A DNA stretch of 9,897 nt from JAAYJR01 sp964611525 (GTDB lineage Bacteria; Bacteroidota; Bacteroidia; Bacteroidales; Prolixibacteraceae). Every line of letters starts with the position of its first letter. The first letter of the stretch is position 1. Positions 6,248-9,897 of this stretch are shown here, one piece after another. Location of the stretch: contig CAZTAL010000088.1 of NCBI GenBank assembly GCA_964611525.1, forward strand, positions 1 through 9,897, written 5' to 3'. The notes under the pieces are model-generated. The model searched no databases. It had not been told where the DNA came from and saw only the letters and a program-made list of their open reading frames with translations. The position numbers and the translations under genes were made by a program.

Positions 6248-7474
6248 ATGATTTATAAAATGCACAAATTAATAAATATAATAATCACAGTTGTAATTTT
6301 ATCTTCCTCACTAACAACCTTCGCCGAAGACGACAAGAAAAAAGACAAAAAATCGGGATATAAATTTGAAGATGTATTGATTTTGCCGGCAACTCCGGTA
6401 CAAGATCAGCACCGTTCCGGCACATGCTGGTCATTTTCAGGCTTATCTTTTCTCGAATCAGAGATGCTCCGGTTAGGAAAGCCTAAGGTCAACCTCTCGG
6501 AAATGTTTATCGTTTGGCATACATATTCTGAAAAAGCCATAAAGCATGTCCGCCTGCATGGAAATCTCAATTTTTCTCCCGGAGGTGCTTTCCATGATGT
6601 AACCAACATAATTTCAAAATATGGCATAGTACCAGAGTCGATTTATGACGGACTGGAATACGGGGAAGAACAACATGTTCATGGAGAGATGGATCGTGTT
6701 TTACGTGAATTTGTTGATGCAGTTGTAGAAAATAAAAATAAAAAACTGACTACAGCATGGAATGAAGCCTATACCTTAATCCTTGATTCATATCTTGGCG
6801 AGTTGCCCAAACAGTTTGAATACGAAGGCAAACGATATACTCCTCAAAGTTTTGCCGACGATTTTATAGGGCTGAACATGAATGACTATGTAGAAATCAC
6901 TTCTTATACACACCACCCCTTCTATTCTAAATTTATTATTGAAATTCCGGATAACTGGTCATGGGACGAAGTATACAACGTTCCCATGAAAGAACTTGAA
7001 GAAATAATTGACTATTCACTTAACAACGGTTATACTGTAGCATGGGCTTCAGACGTCAGTGAAAAAGGATTTGCTTCGAGCAATAAAGGAATTGCCGTAA
7101 TGCCCGTCGCCCCTGAAAAAGAAATGTCAGATGCCGAAATAGCACGATGGGAATCACTACCTGAAAGAGAACGTGAAAATGAACTCTACAAATTAGAAAA
7201 ACCCGTTCCTGAACTTGAAGTAACACAGGAGATGAGACAAATTGCATTTAATAATTTCCAGACAACAGATGACCACGGCATGCACATAATAGGGTATGCG
7301 AAAGATCAAAACGGCAAAATTTTTTACAAAGTAAAGAATTCATGGGGGGATTATAATCAGTACAATGGGTATCTCTATGCATCAAAACCTTATATGAGAT
7401 ACAAAACTATGTGTATAATGGTTCATAAAGATGCCATTCCCTTGCATATAAAACAGAAACTGGAATTGGAATAG
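6248..7474 (+). CDS. Exported C1-family cysteine peptidase (bleomycin hydrolase/PepC-like)
   Basis: A papain-superfamily cysteine peptidase of the aminopeptidase C/bleomycin hydrolase type (C1B), 408 residues including a signal peptide (cleavage likely after TTFA, residue 26), so it acts in the periplasm or outside. The catalytic set is complete: Gln54 and Cys60 in VQDQHRSGTCWSFS, His343 in DDHGMHIIGYA, and Asn364 in KVKNSWGDY. The 283-residue gap between Cys and His is far longer than in papain and fits the C1B subfamily, which is usually cytosolic; the signal peptide marks the exported Bacteroidota branch. A Lys/Asp-rich stretch (DDKKKDKKSG, 28-37) follows the signal. A start at Met5 (6260) gives a cleaner signal peptide and cannot be ruled out. 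The gene faces away from the TPR gene, and the end of a repeat element touches its start. Confidence 0.92.
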   Translation: MIYKMHKLINIIITVVILSSSLTTFAEDDKKKDKKSGYKFEDVLILPATPVQDQHRSGTCWSFSGLSFLESEMLRLGKPKVNLSEMFIVWHTYSEKAIKHVRLHGNLNFSPGGAFHDVTNIISKYGIVPESIYDGLEYGEEQHVHGEMDRVLREFVDAVVENKNKKLTTAWNEAYTLILDSYLGELPKQFEYEGKRYTPQSFADDFIGLNMNDYVEITSYTHHPFYSKFIIEIPDNWSWDEVYNVPMKELEEIIDYSLNNGYTVAWASDVSEKGFASSNKGIAVMPVAPEKEMSDAEIARWESLPERERENELYKLEKPVPELEVTQEMRQIAFNNFQTTDDHGMHIIGYAKDQNGKIFYKVKNSWGDYNQYNGYLYASKPYMRYKTMCIMVHKDAIPLHIKQKLELE

Positions 7475-7814
7475 CCTGTTTAAAGTATCACTACCTGCCG
7501 CCACAGAAAAAATATGAGTGCTTGTCAATAAAGTAATATTCCTTTATTCACACTATAGTAAAATTTACCAACATTCTGTCGAAATTTTTATGTGAATACA
7601 AAAAATTTCTGCAAATTAATGTGAACTACTTTTGAACCTTTATTGAAAAATAAAAATCAGGAAAAAATAATTAATGATGAAAATAATAAAAAATTTATAA
7701 AATCTTGTATATCAATTATTTAAATTTTGATGTAATTAAAATCTCACGAGATTTAATGACAAAACATATTTTTATTAGCGCACTCATTTTTCAAATAATA
7801 AAATCTCCAAAAGA
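7475..7814. other. 340-bp AT-rich intergenic region with weak hairpins
   Basis: No gene is supported. After the peptidase stop there is a weak stem AATAAAG (7527-7533) with CTTTATT (7542-7548), an 8-nt loop, possibly a poor terminator. AAATCTC-AC-GAGATTT (7739-7754) is a 7-bp inverted repeat with a 2-bp spacer, about 60 bp before the next gene, and could be an operator. ATGAGTGCTTGTCAATAAAG (7514-7533) and TTTTTATTAGCGCACTCAT (7769-7787) resemble the left and right ends of the 135-bp element, so a degraded, longer copy may span 7514-7787. No TAnnTTTG box was found. Confidence 0.45.
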
Positions 7815-8720
7815 ATGAGAATGAGGTTAATGATTATGATATTTTTATTATTACCTGTTTTCTCTTTCGGACAGGATCCGGATGCAGACTATGGATGGTG
7901 GAATGATCTGCACGACTGGGAACCGGGTGATCCCGGCTGGAGAAACTATATGAAAATCAGCCCTGGATATCTTGGTCCCAACGCCCTGCCCGTGCCGCCC
8001 GTAAAAAAGGGACTGATCACAGGATCTCCGGAAATTAGCATAACCACATCAGGTCATTTTCTAAAAGGCGATCCCACACAGGACATTTCCCTCAGGACCT
8101 TCATTCCTTTTGCACACAATAAGATTGCTGTTGAAATTTATGGTGTAGCCATTGAACATTTCGCCTTTTCCGAAAAAATAAGAAATGAACGTATATCACG
8201 CGATAAGGATGGAAAGGGAATAGCTTTTGGTGACTTATATTTTTGTACCCATATCCAGATAGTGAAAGAACGTAAATTCCCGAACACCTTATTCCGTTTC
8301 GGCACAAAAACTGCTTCAGGCAGTCAGTTAGCCGCAGCACGCTACTCAGATAGTCCCGGTTATTTTTTTGACCTTAGCTTCTCAAAGAGCTATGGTAAGG
8401 AAGCCGGGGGGATATTCAGACCTTTCTGTGGACTCGGATTTTATTCATGGCAGACCAACGACGAGTTAAGGCTTCAAAATGATGCTTTAATGTATCAGCT
8501 TGGCGCCGATTTCAGCAGGCATGAGTTATCATTCTCTGCAGCACTGTCGGGCTACTCAGGATACAAAAACGAGCGCGACAGACCTATGCAGCTTAATTTT
8601 GATATCAGAAAAGATTTTGCAAAAAAAGCAATTAAATTCCAGTATATTTACGGTCTGCGTAGCTGGCAACATAATACTGCCAGATTTACATTTGCATGGA
8701 AATTTAATATAGCGGGATAG
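7815..8720 (+). CDS. Exported protein of unknown family, probable outer-membrane beta-barrel
   Basis: A 301-residue protein I do not recognise. It has a signal peptide (about 1-19, hydrophobic core IMIFLLLPVFSF, Gln20 at or next to the cleavage site). A Trp/Asp/Pro-rich N-terminal segment follows (about 21-45: GWWNDLHDWEPGDPGW). From about 70 to the end the sequence alternates polar and hydrophobic or aromatic residues in strand-length pieces with Gly/Asp/Asn turns (for example ISITTSGHF, LFRFGTKTA, YFFDLSFSKSYG, FCGLGFYSW, ELSFSAALSGYSGY, ARFTFAWKFNI), as in outer-membrane beta-barrels. The last residues are AWKFNIAG, so the usual terminal Phe is not at the very end. ATG codons at 7821 and 7830 are alternative starts. 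It lies 92 bp before the glycosyltransferase gene on the same strand; a functional link is not shown. Confidence 0.8.
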   Translation: MRMRLMIMIFLLLPVFSFGQDPDADYGWWNDLHDWEPGDPGWRNYMKISPGYLGPNALPVPPVKKGLITGSPEISITTSGHFLKGDPTQDISLRTFIPFAHNKIAVEIYGVAIEHFAFSEKIRNERISRDKDGKGIAFGDLYFCTHIQIVKERKFPNTLFRFGTKTASGSQLAAARYSDSPGYFFDLSFSKSYGKEAGGIFRPFCGLGFYSWQTNDELRLQNDALMYQLGADFSRHELSFSAALSGYSGYKNERDRPMQLNFDIRKDFAKKAIKFQYIYGLRSWQHNTARFTFAWKFNIAG

Positions 8721-8812
8721 TATTAATTTAGTATTCATATAATAATCAGGAAATCGTGACAGACTCGGTCTTACTGGACAACAGATTAATATAGAAATAT
8801 TTACACTTTACA

Positions 8813-9760
8813 ATGAAGAAGAAACTTTCTCTGGTCATATGTGTCTTTAACGAAAAACCAAACATAAAACCTCTTTCGGAACAGATAATAACCGCTCTGG
8901 AAGGGATAGACTTTGAAGCAATATTTGTAGATGACGGTTCTACAGACGGAACTCCGTCCGAGATATTAAAAATCAATGATGAACGCTTTACACTTGTTGA
9001 ATTAAAACGTAACTACGGACAAAGCTCTGCTCTTCAGGCAGGCATAGATCATGCCGAAGGAGATTTTGTAGCCTTAATTGACGGCGACCTGCAAAATGAT
9101 CCTTCTGATATTCCCCGCATGTTGAAAATGGCAGAAGAAGAGGAATGGGATATGGTAGCCGGCATAAGGAGTAGCAGGAAAGACGGAATGTTTTTACGCA
9201 AGATACCTTCAAAGATCGCAAATTATATGATAAGAAAATCGACCGGGACAAAAATGAAGGATCTTGGTTGTACACTTAAAATTTTTTCCCGGGAAACAAT
9301 TAAAAATATCCATCTCTACGGAGAACTTCACAGGTTCATTCCGGTACTTATTACTTTAGAGGGGGCTACTCGCATTACACAGGTTGATGTAAACCACAGG
9401 CCAAGAAAATACGGAAACTCTAAATATAATCTTAGCAGGACTACCCGCGTTATAAGTGATTTGATCCTTATGTTGTTTTTCAAGAAATATCTTCAACGTC
9501 CGATGCATTTTTTTGGTGGTCTTGGTATTATTACCCTTAGCATAGGTATAATCATAAATCTTTACATGCTGCTGCTAAAAATTTTAGGCCGCGATATTTG
9601 GGGGAAGCCTCTTCTTTTACTTGGCATACTGCTTGTAATGGGTGGAATACAATTTATCACTATCGGGATAATAGCTGAATTGCTTATGCGTACATATTAT
9701 GAATCACAACGTAAAAAGCCTTATCGTATTAAGCAGGTAGTCAAAGTAAAAGGCAAATAA
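8813..9760 (+). CDS. Family 2 glycosyltransferase, polyprenyl-phosphate type (DPM1/ArnC/GtrB-like)
   Basis: Likely moves a sugar from a nucleotide donor to undecaprenyl phosphate on the inner face of the cytoplasmic membrane, feeding lipopolysaccharide or other envelope glycan modification. The 315-residue protein has a GT-A fold catalytic domain (1-about 215): SLVICVFNE (6-14), FVDDGSTDGT (38-47), the metal-binding LIDGDLQNDP (88-97), and HRPRKYGNSKY (195-205), a motif typical of this branch. Two membrane segments close the protein (about 232-257 and 266-292), as in ArnC and GtrB, followed by a basic tail. Length fits that family. The sugar and acceptor cannot be told from sequence. Start at 8813 gives the standard N-terminus. 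Repeat copy 4, with a terminator-like hairpin, begins 18 bp after the stop. Confidence 0.93.
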   Translation: MKKKLSLVICVFNEKPNIKPLSEQIITALEGIDFEAIFVDDGSTDGTPSEILKINDERFTLVELKRNYGQSSALQAGIDHAEGDFVALIDGDLQNDPSDIPRMLKMAEEEEWDMVAGIRSSRKDGMFLRKIPSKIANYMIRKSTGTKMKDLGCTLKIFSRETIKNIHLYGELHRFIPVLITLEGATRITQVDVNHRPRKYGNSKYNLSRTTRVISDLILMLFFKKYLQRPMHFFGGLGIITLSIGIIINLYMLLLKILGRDIWGKPLLLLGILLVMGGIQFITIGIIAELLMRTYYESQRKKPYRIKQVVKVKGK

Positions 9761-9778
9761 AAATTAAAATAAACAATA

Positions 9779-9897
9779 ATGAGTCTAGTCTAAAAAGGCG
9801 CTTCGCGCCCTTTTTAGGCAAATTTAAAAAATTTATTAAACTGATTTTTAGACATTTATAAAATAGCATAAAGTATTAATCAATAAAAATTTTAGTT
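9779..9897 (+). mobile_element. MITE-like repeat element, copy 4 (cut by window end)
   Basis: Starts ATGAGTCTAGTCTAAAAAGG and follows copy 1 to the last base of the window. Over 9787-9897 it differs from 1018-1128 at two positions only (9840 and 9866). The expected right end, about 16 bp ending in CTCAT, lies outside the window. Its left end matches the reverse complement of the family's right end at 15 of 18 positions, the best of all copies. Confidence 0.7.
9790..9817. terminator. Terminator-like hairpin after the glycosyltransferase gene
   Basis: The sequence is the same as the hairpin at 1021-1048: CTAAAAAGG with CCTTTTTAG, an inner CGC/GCG stem, TTC loop and one bulged C. It starts 29 bp after the stop at 9760 and is well placed to end that transcript. 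It belongs to repeat copy 4. Confidence 0.7.

Noticed and set aside
7514..7787. Calling a firm fifth copy of the repeat element
   Set aside because: Only the two ends resemble the family and the length is double, so it is kept as a low-interest observation and not annotated as an element.

Overview
The window looks like a chromosomal segment of a Gram-negative member of the Bacteroidota. The reasons are: a kdsA gene (Kdo synthesis for lipopolysaccharide), exported proteins with signal peptides ending before Gln or Glu, a fused SpmA-SpmB membrane protein, a DUF6807/PmoA-type exported protein, no clear Shine-Dalgarno sequences, very AT-rich intergenic DNA, and two -7 boxes of the Bacteroidota form TAnnTTTG. 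The genus cannot be named from the sequence alone.

Layout. Positions 157-975 (+) encode KdsA of the metal-dependent, Cys-containing class. It converges on a leftward block: a secreted TPR protein (5604-3688), then after a 105-bp gap a DUF6807 protein (3582-2548) whose stop codon directly abuts the start codon of an SpmA/SpmB-like membrane protein (2547-1315). From about 6248 the genes run rightward: a secreted C1-family (bleomycin hydrolase/PepC-like) cysteine peptidase, an exported probable outer-membrane beta-barrel protein of unknown family, and a membrane-anchored family 2 glycosyltransferase resembling the polyprenyl-phosphate sugar transferases. Envelope biology (Kdo, glycosyl transfer, exported proteins) is the only common theme. 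I see no pathway that joins all seven genes.

The most interesting content lies between the genes. Four copies of an AT-rich element of about 135 bp lie in the same orientation at 1010-1144, 5684-5829, 6111-6245 and 9779-9897 (cut by the window edge). Each starts with ATGAG or ATAAG, carries a hairpin built on GGCGCTTCGCGCC (or a close variant), and, where complete, ends in ACTGAACTCAT or a close form. The two ends are imperfect inverted repeats of about 18 bp. Copies 1 and 4 differ at 2 of 111 aligned positions; copies 2 and 3 are diverged, and copy 2 has a duplicated tail. This looks like a small non-autonomous (MITE-like) element that may supply terminators after kdsA and the glycosyltransferase gene and a 5' leader to the peptidase gene. 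A degraded fifth copy is possible at 7514-7787. No transposase gene is present in the window.
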